Shown: positions 11,935 to 23,028, counted from the first letter of the stretch. The stretch: DNA of 64,000 bases from Heterohyrax brucei (GCA_028571685.1 CM053164.1:43264501-43328500), one strand, 5' to 3'. Notes: generated by a model not told the origin, from the sequence alone. A program made the numbers and translations.

Positions 11935-13085
11935 TTTTTTTATTAAGCATTTTATTTTAGAGCTGTTTTAGATTTGAAGAATTATGAAGAAGATAGGATA
12001 GTGAATTCTTATGTACTCCATACTCAGTCTCCTCATTGTTAACATTTGTCTTAACGCATTACTCCATGTTGGTTTATTATTATTAACTAAAATTCATGTT
12101 TACTCAGACTTCCAAAACTTTCCATTAATGTTCTTTTTCTGTTCCAGGATCCCATACCGAATGCATTACTTTTAGTCATCATGTCTTTTAGGCCCCTCTT
12201 TTTCACACTTTCCTTGTTTTTGATGACCTTGATACTTTTAAGAAGTATTGGTTAGGTATTTTGTAGAATATCCCTTAATTTAGACTTGTCTGATTTTTTT
12301 TATTCTAATGATAGACAATGATTATGAGTTTTTGGTAGAAAGACCACCAAAGTGCCACTTTCATCACATTGCATCAAAGATACTATCACTAAGACTTATG
12401 CTGTTAATAGTTGTACTGTCAATGTGACTTATCACTCTTGATGTTGATTTTTATCATCTAGCTTCAGGTGACATTGTCATGTTTCTCTACTGTAAAGTTA
12501 CTTTCTTCCTCCTTCCATGCTGTATTCTTTAGAAGGTAATCACTGTGTTAAGCCCATACTTAAGAAGTGAGGACAGAAGATCTTCAGAAATTATCATCTG
12601 CATGGGAGAGTCATCCTCCTCACTTATTCAGTTGTTTATTTATATCAGAGATAAATCAGAGGTAATCATTTCATAGTTTTGGTTATAAGGTCTGAGATGA
12701 CATTATTTATTTTTTTGCTCAATTTGTTCTAGCTAGCCCCACTGGAGACCCTTACAGTCAGCTCTTATACCCTTTTGCCAAACTCCTATCTTTTTTTTTT
12801 TTTTTTTTTAACTTGAGTACTTTCTTTCTGAATTCTGGGCTTGTCTTGTTTAGCTCATTTTAAGATTAGGATTAGCCATTTCTCCAAGGAACACCTATTC
12901 TTTTTATTGAAGAATAATATTAGAAATCAATATCTAGATACTAGGTATATTTATTCCTATTGGGGTGTCATTGATTCTTGTCCTCTAAGCTGACAGAGCA
13001 AGGAGATCTATTTTTGTGTACTGACCTGTGAATGTGCATGCGTGCGTACACACACCCACACCCACACCCCCACCCCCACCCATTA
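11935..13085. mobile_element. Ancient LINE-like repeat (L1M-type untranslated region, family uncertain)
   Basis: I recognise an ordered series typical of an old mammalian interspersed repeat: ttttagagctgttttagat, ttgtagaatatccctta, tccactgtaaagttac-like (ctctactgtaaagttac), ccatttctccaaggaacacc and ggggtgtcattgattcttg, ending in a CA-rich stretch (13048-13082). No coding capacity remains. The family call is from memory and the orientation is not firm. Confidence 0.55.
13048..13082. repeat. Simple repeat, (CA)/(CCCCAC)n
   Basis: acacacaccc grading into cacccccaccccc. This is an impure microsatellite at the end of the ancient repeat. Confidence 0.95.
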
Positions 13086-14340
13086 CAAATGTTTCTCGTG
13101 TAAACATTTATATTAAGCTAAACATGAAGTCTCCAGTGCTGATCCATTATGACATGGATCATTTTAGCTTTGGAAAGAATTATTTTAACGTGCTTTTTAT
13201 GTATTTCATGATCTCTGTTCTTTGTGTAGTTATTTTGATTTACTTACTCTTAGCAAATTCCTTCTACAAATATGTGTTGATTCCATGCTATATTTTAGCC
13301 TTTGTGCTGGGTGCTGAGGTACAAGGATGAATGACTCATTGAAGTAGTCACAGTTTCTTCAATACTTATTTATTGGCTAATTCTCATACGCTCATGTGCA
13401 GTGTGCTCTGTGCTCACAGTTTGGTGGGAGAAAAAGCTGACTACGGAAAACTGATATAAGGCGGAATGTAACTGTGATATAAGTCTGAAGAGAAAGGTAA
13501 TAGGAGAGCTCCTGTGAAGGAGAAAATACCTCAGGCAGGAGAATTACATGAGATGTGTATTTATTAGAACCTAGTGGGATGCAAGTAACAGAAAATATAA
13601 CCTGGACAGAGAGTTTGGAAAACGGCTTGTGTTTTCAAAGAAGTCCTCCAGTTGTTTTTATTTTAGTTTTTAAATGATCAGAGAAGCTTACTTTGGTTTT
13701 TAGCTTACATTTAAACTAGTATAGATATGAAGTTTTTTTTTGTTTATTTTCTGTTTTTAGTCTGTAAAAGTCTTTAAATTGCAATTATTTTGCTGTGGGG
13801 GTGCATACAGCCAAAAGGAAAAGTCATAAGTTTGAACCTAGTTCTAATGTATGTTTTCTCCAGCACTTTTTAAAAGCAAAAATATCTTAGGCATTAAAAA
13901 ACTTTTTTTTCCCCCAGAGAAATTATCTGTATCCAGCTGAGAATTTTATGCCAAACAGTAGCCCACACTCAAGCTTTGGAGAGCCAAGATACTGACACCT
14001 GCAAAGTAATATGCCAGCTCAACATTCACACTGACCTGATGTAGTCCTTGAACCACAGAATGCTTTGTAACGTTGAATTGACAGTATTTCGGTAGAGCTT
14101 GTTTACATTTAAGAAATGTTTTTTAGTTGCTAGTATTATGAAAATACCATAGCAGCACAATGTTATTATAAGTAAAACATTCAGCATATTAAATGCTGAT
14201 TTTGAATATGTTTCAAGAACATTTATCAAGAATCTAGATTGAAAAGTAAAAAGTCTGGGTTATTATAGAATTTTCAAAAGGAAGGCAACTAATTACCTAG
14301 GTGCTGATTTCTAATGCCATTCTTCAATAAAAAGAACAGG
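13086..14340. other. Intron sequence, nothing firm
   Basis: Around 13300-13450 the text (gtgctgggtgctgaggtaca, cacagtttggtgggaga) resembles a common ancient mammalian repeat, but too weakly to name it. Otherwise nothing is seen. Confidence 0.4.
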
Positions 14341-14460
14341 AGTTCCTTGGGAGAAAGATGTGACAATTGGTTTCTGTAAAGATTTACAGCCTTGCCCACC
14401 CTATGGGACAGTTGTACTCTGTCCTGTAGGGTCACTGAGTTGGAATCCATGTTTGGTTCT
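14341..14460 (+). repeat. AfroSINE, partial (long-variant 3' part)
   Basis: It contains gagaaagatgtgacaattgg, gtaaagatttacagcc, ccctatgggacagttgtact and ctgtcctgtagggtcactga, the body and tail of the longer AfroSINE variant. The tRNA-like head is missing. It lies 10 bp upstream of the L1 target duplication and is a separate copy from the SINE at 21694. Confidence 0.85.
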
Positions 14461-14469
14461 TTATACATT

Positions 14470-14483
14470 AAAATTGGAAACTC
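14470..14483 (+). repeat. L1 target-site duplication, left copy
   Basis: aaaattggaaactc, repeated exactly at 21693-21706. The preceding bases are tt, so the nick site is TT/AAAA, the canonical L1 endonuclease target. Confidence 0.95.
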
Positions 14484-15536
14484 GGGGGGGGCGGAGTCAA
14501 GATGGCGGACTAAGGACACGTCTCTTTCTATCCCTCTGGAAACCAAGACCTGAATTGACAATCAAACAGAGCCTTCTGATCACCTAATCAGCCTCAGGAC
14601 ACAGCACAGAGCTGTTAATTGGGACTTTATTCCATTCAGTGAAAAATCTCCTCTCTTTCACTGACTCCCGCTACTGGCTAGCCCCGGCTCTCACGGATGG
14701 AAGGTAAACGCACCATTTTGACTTTTTTTTTCCCTCGGTCTCGGCTGGCGGGCGGAGCTGGGCCTTGCCCGGCGGCTGGACTCGGACACGCTGCTGGGGG
14801 GATAGGTAGGCGAGGTTCCCATATTCTGAGAGCCAGGCTTAGGACTCTGTTAATCTAGACACTTTGAGCCTTTCGTTTTGTAGCTGCCTCAGTGGGGTTT
14901 GTGTGGAGCTCCGCGGTCAGGGTGCGGGACGCCATGTTGGTACCGAGATTTTAGCGGGACCTCGTTCTTAGCCTGGGAGCCAGCGCCTGCAAGCGGGACA
15001 GCACTTCTCCATCAGAAAAGTAGTGATTTTGCATAGTGCTGCCTACATTGGGGGCCCTGCAACAGAAGCGGAGGAATCGCTGCCTCTGGGCACCTTTAGC
15101 CCCCCTGTCTGCTGCCTGTGTGGAGGACGCCATCTTGGGTACGGTGGCCGCAGCTGGACCTAATTCTTAGCTTGGGAGCCACAGCCTGCCTACAAGAGAG
15201 CGCTTTTCTATCACAAAACCAGTACTCGACGCAGTGTTGGATAAGGCTAGGCCCTGTCAGCTGAGGCCACCAGGGCACTAGCAGTGCTGTATTCTGAACT
15301 AGTTTGTTATCATCTGGGGTTGGATACAGTGGCGCTTACTTTGTCAGATGGGAAGAGGGACCTCTACACCTGAAAACCTAACTGACTTGTGAACTGGTCA
15401 AATACCTTTTGCTTTACATTTGAAGACAGCCTAGAGAAACATTTGCAATCCATCCTCACAGTACCTCTTCCAGCCTCTGTATATTCACCTGGGACCCCAA
15501 AAGCAACAGACCATTGTGGCATACAAGCAATCACTC
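14484..15536 (+). promoter_or_regulatory. L1 5' UTR / internal promoter with duplicated YY1-like unit
   Basis: This is the most GC- and CpG-rich stretch of the window (for example 14735-14790). It starts with a G run and caagatggcgg (14498-14508), a YY1-type core on the minus strand close to the transcription start, as in human L1. Two further YY1-type cores, gccatgttgg (14931-14940) and gccatcttgg (15129-15138), sit in a directly repeated unit. Each is followed at similar spacing by gacct..ttcttagc.tgggagcca. The unit length is about 198 bp. Promoter activity is inferred. Confidence 0.75.
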
Positions 15537-16448
15537 ATGGCTTCAGAAGGCTCTCAAACAAAGCAACCAAGGAGTTTTCCAGATGAAGAAACTTTTATGA
15601 AAGCATCAGAAAGTGAATACAAATTGATTATATACAGGGCCCTTCTAGACCTTATACAAAATGCAGCAGAACAAAATGAAAAATTAAGCAAGTTGTTCGA
15701 TCTGATGGAACACCAGTACTCTGAAATCCAACAGATCAAGAAGAAAATCAAAGACATAGAAGCTTCCATGCAAACCCAAGAAAACAGAATGGAACAAATG
15801 GAAAAAAGAATTTCTGACTTGGAAGACAGAACTACTGATGCCAGTGTCTATGAGCAGAAATCAGAAAAAAGAAACAAGAAAAATGAAGAAACATTAAGAA
15901 GCATGTGGGACTCTATTAAGAGGAACAACCTTCGATTAATTGGAGTCCCTGAACAAGGTGAGACATCTGAGAACACAGAGAATATTGTTGCTGAGCTGCT
16001 GAAAGAAAACTTCCCAGAAATCATGAAGGAAGAGAATATAGACATCTCAGATGCATATCGTACGCCACCCAATATAGATCTCAAAAGAAAGACTCCAAGG
16101 CATATTATAATCAAGCTTAACAAAATGAAATATAAGCAGCAACTCTTAAAGGCAGCAAGACTCAAGGCAAAGCTAACATTCAGAGGGAAACCCTGTAGGC
16201 TCTCGTCAGATTTCTCAGCAGAAACCATGCTGGCACGGAGACAGTGGCACGACACATTCAAAGTCTTGAAGGAGAAGAACTTCCAACCAAGAATTATATA
16301 TCCTGCAAAACTGTCTTTCAAACATGAAAATGAAATTAAGACATTTCCAGATAAACAGAAACTCAGAGACTTTGTGAAAACCAAACCCAAACTACAAGAA
16401 ATACTGAAAGAAGTTCTTGGCTTTGGCTTAGAAGAACGAAACCACTAA
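15537..16448 (+). CDS. L1 ORF1 protein, intact, 303 aa
   Basis: This is the RNA-binding chaperone of the L1 ribonucleoprotein, acting as a trimer in the cytoplasm. I chose the ATG at 15537 (MASEGSQTKQ). A GTG 21 bases upstream is in frame but is not a likely start. Residues about 40-110 form a charged heptad-rich coiled coil (QIKKKIKDIE, RISDLEDRT). Residues about 131-225 form the RRM, beginning NLRLIGVPE, with the family hallmark AYRTPP at 173-178. Residues about 233-295 form the C-terminal domain (ARRQWHDTFKVLKEK, then RIIYPAKLSF). There is no stop or frameshift, and the length is near the usual 300-340 aa. Intactness is notable next to the broken ORF2. Confidence 0.97.
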   Translation: MASEGSQTKQPRSFPDEETFMKASESEYKLIIYRALLDLIQNAAEQNEKLSKLFDLMEHQYSEIQQIKKKIKDIEASMQTQENRMEQMEKRISDLEDRTTDASVYEQKSEKRNKKNEETLRSMWDSIKRNNLRLIGVPEQGETSENTENIVAELLKENFPEIMKEENIDISDAYRTPPNIDLKRKTPRHIIIKLNKMKYKQQLLKAARLKAKLTFRGKPCRLSSDFSAETMLARRQWHDTFKVLKEKNFQPRIIYPAKLSFKHENEIKTFPDKQKLRDFVKTKPKLQEILKEVLGFGLEERNH

Positions 16449-16609
16449 CTTTATATTTTAGAACGACACACTACTCAATAGTCATTTAGGGAAGGCTCCA
16501 AAGTAAATCACAGCTTTGATTTGGAAAGAAGCAATCCAGTGATCATCATGAAAACTATGGTGTCATCATAATAAAAGAGGGATGTACTACAGTCGTTTTA
16601 GTCTTCCAG

Positions 16610-16876
16610 ATGGAGAGGAAGATGACGAGACTGGTAGTAATTAAAATTGGGTTTATAAATAGTTTATTAAGGGGGTTCATAGGGGCAGCTGTAAAGCACA
16701 ACAAAGATGTATCATACCGTTTCAAGAAATCTAACACACGAGTCTCAACAACTATAAAACCAGCTCTGCAAAAGGTGAAAAATCAACTGACAAAAAAGAG
16801 TGTCACAGAACAGACTAATAAGAACAACAGAGAAAACATCAACATAAAAATAAACGTATCACAATGGCAGCAGTGA
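16610..16876 (+). CDS. Candidate small ORF in the L1 inter-ORF spacer, 88 aa
   Basis: This uninterrupted ATG-to-TGA frame fills most of the spacer between ORF1 and ORF2. Its stop overlaps the first codons of ORF2 (ATG at 16864) in another frame, so ribosomes ending it would stop next to the ORF2 start. The product is basic (start MERKMTRLVV, end INVSQWQQ) and matches no family I know. The spacer here is 415 bp, far longer than the roughly 60 bp of human L1. The A-rich, T-poor L1 strand makes such frames likely by chance, so translation is only a hypothesis. Confidence 0.25.
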   Translation: MERKMTRLVVIKIGFINSLLRGFIGAAVKHNKDVSYRFKKSNTRVSTTIKPALQKVKNQLTKKSVTEQTNKNNRENINIKINVSQWQQ

Positions 16877-19800
16877 ACACATACCTATCAATAATTACAT
16901 TGAATGTGAATGGACTGAATGCTCCAGTAAAGAGACACTGAGTGTCATCTTGGATCAAAAGACACGATCCATCCATATGTTGTCTACAAGAAACTCACGT
17001 GAGACCTAAAGACAGGAACAAACTGAAAATTAAAGGTTGGAAGAATATGTATCAAGCTAACAATGAACAAAGAAGAGCAGAGGTGGCAATTCTAATCTCA
17101 GACAAAATCAACTTTAATGTCATATCCACCATCGTGGACAAAGATGGACACTATTTACTGCTGAAAGGTTCAGTACACAAGCAAGACTTAACTATATTAA
17201 ACATTTATGCACCTAATGTCAGAGCACCTAAATATGTCGAAGAAACACTGACTACGCTCAAAAGAGAGTTAGATGACTCCACAATAATAGTGGGAGACTT
17301 TAACACTCCACTCTCATTACTAGACAGATCATCTAGAAAAAAGCTCAGTAAAGATACAGAAGACCTCATTGACACAATTAACCAACTAAACCTCATTGAT
17401 ATATACAGAACTTTCCACCCATCAGCAGACAACTACACCTTCTTCTCCAGTGCACATGGAACATTCTCCAGAATTGACCACGTGATAGGCCATAATGCAA
17501 TGCTCAACAAAATCCATACCATTGAATTATTGCAAAGCATCTTCTCAGATCATAAAGCCATCAAAGTTGAAATCAATAGCAGAAATAACAGAGATAGAAA
17601 GTGGAACTCTTGGAAACTGAACAACATCTTGCTCAAAAAAACATGGGTTATAGAGGAAATCAGGGATGAATTAAAGAAATTCATGGATTCCATTGAGAAC
17701 GAAAACACTTCCTACCAGAACCTATGGGATACAGCCAAAGTAGTGCTCAGAGGTCTGTTTATCTCCATAAATGCACACATCTGGAAGGAAGAAAGAAACC
17801 AAATCAAGGAACTAACTCTACAGCTTGAACAAGTAGAGAGAGAACAACAGAGGAACCCCTTGGGCACCGGAAGAAAGGACATCATAAAGATTAGAGCAGA
17901 GCTAAATGAATTAGAGAATAGAAAAACAATTGAAAAAATCGAAAAGACCAAAAGCTGGTTTTTTGAAAAGATCAACAAAATTGATAAACCACTGGCTGAA
18001 CTTACTAAAGAAAAGCAAGAAAGGAAACAAATAACCCAAATTAGAAATGAGAAGGGAGTTGTCACCACAGATGCAACAGAAATCAAAAACATCATAGCAG
18101 AATACTATGAAAGACTGTACTCTAACAAATTTGAAAACCTAGGGGAAATGGACCAATTCCTTGACTCATACCACCTACCCAAATTATCACAACACGAAGC
18201 AGAACAGCTTAATAAACCCATCACAAAGAAAGAGATTGAAAAGGTCATCAAAACACTGCCAACCCAAAAAAGTCCGGGCCCAGATGGCTTCACGGCAGAA
18301 TTCTACCAAGCATTTAGAGAAGAGTTATCCCCAATACTATTGAAACTGTTTCACAGTGTAGAAAGGGATGAAGTACTCCCAAACTCATTCTATGAAGCCA
18401 GCATAACCCTGATACCTAAGCCAGGGAAAGATCCAACAAAGACAGAGAACTACAGACCGATATCACTCATGAACTTAGCTGCAAAAATCTTCAACAAAAT
18501 TCTTGCCAACAGAATACAACAACATATCAAGAAAATAATCAATCATGACCAAGTGGGATTCATACCAGGGATGCAAGGCTGGTTCAACATCAGGAAAACA
18601 ATTAATGTGATTAACTACATAAATAACACAAAAGACAAAGATCACCTGATTTTGTCCATTGATGCTGAAAAGGCATTTGATCAAGTCCAACACCCATTCA
18701 TGCTAAAAACTCTTAGCAAAATGGGCATAGACGGCAAATTCCTCAACACAATAAGGGCCATTTATAGAAAGCCAATTGCCCACATCATCCTGAATGGAGA
18801 GAGACTGAAAGACTTTCCCCTGAGATCAGGAACTAGACAAGGATGCCCACTGTCACCTCTCCTATTCAATATTGTGCTAGAAGTTCTAGCCAGAGCAATT
18901 AGACAAGACGAACAAATAAAGGGAATCTGCATTGGCAAAGAGGTAGTTAAAATCTCCCTGTTCGCAGATGATATGATTGTATATGCAGAGAACCCCAAGG
19001 AATGTATAAGTAAGGTACTCAAACTGATAGAAGAGTTCAGCAAAGTCTCGGGATACCAGATAAACATAAGTAAATCAGTAGGATTCCTTTATACCAACAA
19101 CGAGACTGTTAGGAGGAAATTATCAAATCTATACCATTTGAGATAGCCCCTAAGAAGATAAAGTACCTAGGAATTAATCTAACCAGAGAAACAACAGACC
19201 TTTACAAAGAGAACTACAAGCCCTTACTACAAGAAACTAAGAGAGACTTAGATAAATGGAAAAACCTACCCTGCTCATGGATAGGAAGACTTAACATTGT
19301 GAAAATGTCTATTTTACCCAAAGCAATTTATTTATATAATACAATCCCAATACAAGTTCCAGCATCATTTTTTAATGAGATGGAGAAAGAAATCACCAAT
19401 TTTGTTTGGAAAGGGAAGAAGCCCCGGATAAGTAAGGTACTACTAAAGAAGAAGAACACACTGGGAGGCCTCTCATTACCCCACCTTAGAACATACTACA
19501 CTGCCACAGTGGTCAAAACAGCCTGGTACTGATACAAGAACAGACAGACTGATCAATGGAACAGAATTGAGACCCCAGAAATGACACCATCTGCCTACGA
19601 GCAGTTGATATTCGACAAAGGCCCTAAGACATTAAATGGGTAAAAACAGCATCTTCAACAAATGGTGCTGCCAAAATTGGTTATCCATCTGAAATAAACT
19701 GAATCAAGATCCATATCTTACACCTTATACAAAAACCAACTCCAACTGGATAAAAGACCTAAATATCAAACCTAAAACGATAAAGCTCATCCAAGAAAAG

Positions 19801-20690
19801 GTACGAACAACGATGGAAGTTTTAATACACAATGAGGACAGACTCCAAAATCTGTCAAAGAAACCTCAATCAACAGAAGAGAAAGTAGATAAATGGGAAC
19901 TATTAAGAATGAAACACTTTTGCTCATCCAAAGACTTTATTAATAGAATTAAAAGAACACCCACAGAGTGGGAAAAAATATTTGGCAACTCTATGTCAGA
20001 TCAATGCCTGATCTCCATAATCTATAAGATACTACAAAATATCAGTAAGAAGAAGATAAACCATCCAATTAAGCGATGGGGAAAGGAGATGGACAGATAC
20101 TTCACTAAAGAGGAGATCCAGGCAGCCAAAAAACACATGCGGACATGTTCACGCTCTTTAGCTATTAAAGAAATTCAAATCAAGACAACAATGAGATACC
20201 ATCTCACCCCAACAAGATTGGCCATGATCCAGAAAACACAAAAGAACAAATGCTGGAGAGGCTGTGGAGAAAGTGGAACCCTCCTACACTGTTGGTGGGG
20301 TTGCAAAATGGTCCAGCCTCTTTGGAAGGCAATCTGGCGCTTCCTTAAAAAAATGGATATTGATATATCATTTGACCCAGTAATTCCACTACTTGGAATA
20401 TATCCTACAGATTCAAGGCCTTTCACACCAACGGACACATGCACCAGAATGGTTATTGCGGCACAGTCCACAATAGCAAAAAGGTGGAATCAACCCAGAT
20501 GCCCAACAATAGAAGAATGGATAGGTAAACTGTAGTACACATACTCTATGGAGCACTACGCAATGATAAAGAATAACGACAATTCCTGGAAACATCTCCT
20601 AACCTGATTTCAACTGGAAGACATTATGTTGAGTGAGAGTAGTCAGCGACAAAAGGACAAATACTGTATGAGACCTCTACGATAAGATCT
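16864..20690 (+). pseudogene. L1 ORF2 (endonuclease-reverse transcriptase), multiply disrupted
   Basis: The start is MAAVNTYLS with LNVNGLNA, and numbering from it matches human ORF2p. Endonuclease residues are all present: E43 (LQETH), D145 and N147 (GDFN), D205 (SRIDH), H230 (SDH). The RT has [27 protein letters not shown] and FADD with D702/D703. The C-terminal Cys-rich motif C-x3-C-x7-H-x4-C lies at about 20251-20306. Lesions seen: a TGA at codon 26 (16939-16941), probably from a CpG Arg codon; a one-base loss near 19112-19120 that ends the long frame at 19146; a TGA for Trp at 19530; another frame change near 19640; and a TAG for Trp at 20533. The long frame 16942-19146 still covers the endonuclease and most of the RT. 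Confidence 0.95.
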
Positions 20691-20736
20691 CAAAAACAGA
20701 CTTGTGTATAGAAGAAAAGGCTCTTTGACAGCTGCA

Positions 20737-20775
20737 AGGGAGGGGAGGGAGGGAGGGAGGGCAAGGGGGGGAGGG
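20737..20775 (+). other. G-rich polypurine tract in L1 3' UTR
   Basis: Runs of three or more G separated by single A or C (aggggagggagggagggagg, then a run of seven G) make a G-quadruplex plausible in the sense strand. Such a tract is a general feature of mammalian L1 3' UTRs. A second G-rich stretch follows at about 20918-20935. Confidence 0.8.
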
Positions 20776-21692
20776 TTTAGTTTAGGTAGTTACTAGAAAT
20801 CTAGTTGGGAGAAAGTGGTGACAGCGCACATTAGGAACAAGAACAACGTTAAGTGGACTTCAGCATAACTTGAGTACTCCTTCCATCTTAACTCAATACT
20901 GCAAGAATGGAGTAGCTGGGGCGGGGGGCGGGGGACCATGCTCTTAGGCGAATTCCAGGCCAATTGGCACAACTAGCGTTTTGCTAAGAGAGCTCTCTGC
21001 ACCCCACATTGGTGAGTGGCGTCTGGGGTCTTAAAAGCTGCCTAGCTGCCATCCGAGGACACAGCAAATGGTCCGAATTCAGCAGGAACGGATGCTCACC
21101 GAGGGTCAAAATGGCATGCGGTAAAGACAACCGAGAAGACAGAGAGACCCACAAGAGTGGGTGCCTACATCGACCTGGGACCGGAAGAACCGGATGGTGC
21201 CCGGCCACCACCAGTGATAGCCATGACGGAGCTCACAGAGAGGAGCCTCACTGACAACACAAGAATAAAAAGAGGTGCATCATGAGGTCTCCACTAAAAG
21301 ACCTGAATTGATGGTCCAGCTGTTCTGGGGTGCCTCTGAGAGCATGGCCCCCTGCCCTGAGGCTGCCCGTTCCCATAAATTGTAACAAAGATCCACTCTT
21401 TGGACAGGAGTGGAATGGTCTTGGCAATGCAGAGTAACCATATGTTGGAAGCACTTTATGGTTCTATACATCTATAGGATATCATCTTGCTGACCTCTGG
21501 CTTGAGGAAGGAGAGTGGGTGGAGAGGAGGGCAAAGGAGACTGTTGGGAGGATGAGACATGTATGGAGCAGAGAGGAATAGTGTGCAGTCACCGGACAGG
21601 GAGAGCGGTGGAAGCTGCATATAGGGGGCATGTAAATTTTCATGTGAATGTACATTTTCACTCAGTTATGTTAAATAAAAATAAATAAAAAA

Positions 21693-21706
21693 AAAATTGG
21701 AAACTC
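21693..21706 (+). repeat. L1 target-site duplication, right copy
   Basis: aaaattggaaactc, identical to 14470-14483. The last eight bases (ggaaactc) are also the first bases of the AfroSINE that was the target. Confidence 0.95.
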
Positions 21707-21856
21707 TGTTGGTGTAGTAGTTAAGAGCTATGGCTCCTAACCAAAAGACAGGCAGTTCAAATCTACTAGGAGCTTCTTGGAAACTCTATGGGGGAAGTTC
21801 TCTCTGTCCTGTAGGGTTGCTGTGAGTCAGAATCGACTCAGTAACAATGCATTTGA
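21699..21856 (+). repeat. AfroSINE split at its 5' end by the full-length L1
   Basis: ggaaactctgttggtgtagt is the SINE head. It continues through aggcagttcaaatctac (B box) and cctgtagggttgctgtgagt to the tail gaatcgactcagtaac. The head bases ggaaactc also exist left of the L1 as part of the target duplication, proving the L1 inserted into this SINE. Confidence 0.93.
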
Positions 21857-22174
21857 CATTTTTAGTTTTAGTAAAACTGATATTCGAACTTTTATGCTGT
21901 TTTACAGCATATCTTATGAAGATTTTTGTTTTCTGAAAATATAATGAAAGAGGCTTTTTAACATTTGATAATTAATGAAAATTTTAGAAACTGAGGAAGT
22001 CTTTCTTTAGCTAGATTAAAATATTAAGATTATTTCATTTAATGTTATTGAAATTATTAAATGCTCTTAATGGCTTCTCAACGTTAACATCTTGTCATAA
22101 TGATAAATTTGTAAGTAGCCAGTTTCAGAAATCAAAGCACAAGTAAAAATTAATTGCAACTGCAGAATTGCCTC

Positions 22175-22765
22175 ATTTTTTTAAAACTTTGCGTTGTGGA
22201 GAATGTCCAGTGTGTATAGAGTAGAAGACGTTACATGATCAATCCCCATGGCTTTATCACCTGTTAGTAATTGTCAACTCATAATCAGTCTAGTTTCATC
22301 TATACTCCTATCTGCTAGCTTCTTAGCATATTATTTTGAAGGATGTCTGTTAAATGATATCATTTTATTTATAAATATTCCAGTTTATTACTCAGAAAAA
22401 CAAGGGATGTTTTCAATGGCATAATCAAAATGCTATTGTCTTACCTGCTGAAATTTAGCTATAATTCCTTAATATCATTAAATAACCAGTATTCAGATTT
22501 CTTATGATCAGAATCAGGATCTACTTGTGATGAGTTGTTACGTCTTTTAGTCTCTTTTAATTTATAGGTTTTCTTCATTTGTTTACCCTTTTTCAATTTA
22601 TGGTTGAAGAAGTGGGACTCTCTGTCCTGTAAAACTGTTGTAGACTAGATTTTCTGATTGCATCCCTATGGCACCATTTGACATAATCGCTTGTTCCTCT
22701 GCATTTGCTGTAAATCGGTAGATGGATACATCTTCCAAATTTGTTGCACCTTCAGTCACATTGTA
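22175..22765. mobile_element. Ancient LINE-like repeat (L1M-type), second copy
   Basis: It contains the familiar ordered pieces agaatgtccagtgtgtatag, gtcaactcataatcagtcta, ccttaatatcattaaata, gacgtt-like cttttagtctcttttaattt and gattgcatccctatggcacc. These belong to the same broad family as 11935-13085. The region 21857-22174 to its left holds nothing I recognise. Confidence 0.5.
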
Positions 22766-23028
22766 CATAGGCACAAACTGAAAAAAAATCTCCTTCTATC
22801 GCCTTCTACCCCTACCCACCTCTCCCAAAAAAGGTTCTGTATTATGTGAAGTAGCTGTCGTGGCAACTGTGGGAATTATGTATTTATTTTACACATGAGA
22901 TATTGAGGCACTTCTAGTTTTTATTTCAAAAATTGTGGATAATACATGACTGAAGATGAGAATCTGCATTTTGTCACGAAACAAGACAAATGGGTATATA
23001 GGAAGTAGCAAAGGAATATCAAAAGCAA

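Larger units (their letters stand above)
14484..21692 (+). mobile_element. Full-length L1 retrotransposon, 7.2 kb, with target duplications
   Basis: It is bounded by a 14-bp perfect duplication. The order is 5' UTR/promoter (14484-15536), ORF1 (15537-16448, intact), a 415-bp inter-ORF spacer, ORF2 (16864 to about 20690, broken), a 3' UTR with a G-rich purine tract (20737-20775), AATAAA at 21674-21679 and an A-rich tail. It is the only L1 here in the same orientation as BABAM2 and the only complete one. The insertion site lies a few bases into an AfroSINE, so that SINE is older. An intact ORF1 and a perfect duplication suggest a fairly young insertion, but ORF2 has several disabling lesions, so it cannot move by itself. 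Confidence 0.97.

Noticed and set aside
13048-13082. CRISPR-like or regulatory C-rich repeats
   Set aside because: Simple CA/CCCCAC microsatellite with no regular repeat-spacer structure, in a mammalian genome.
15848-16390. 180-codon minus-strand open frame
   Set aside because: It is the exact antisense of the intact L1 ORF1. Its composition (Ser, Phe, Leu rich) is what an antisense of a Lys/Glu-rich coiled coil gives.
17712-18095. 127-codon minus-strand open frame
   Set aside because: Antisense of L1 ORF2. No motif of its own.
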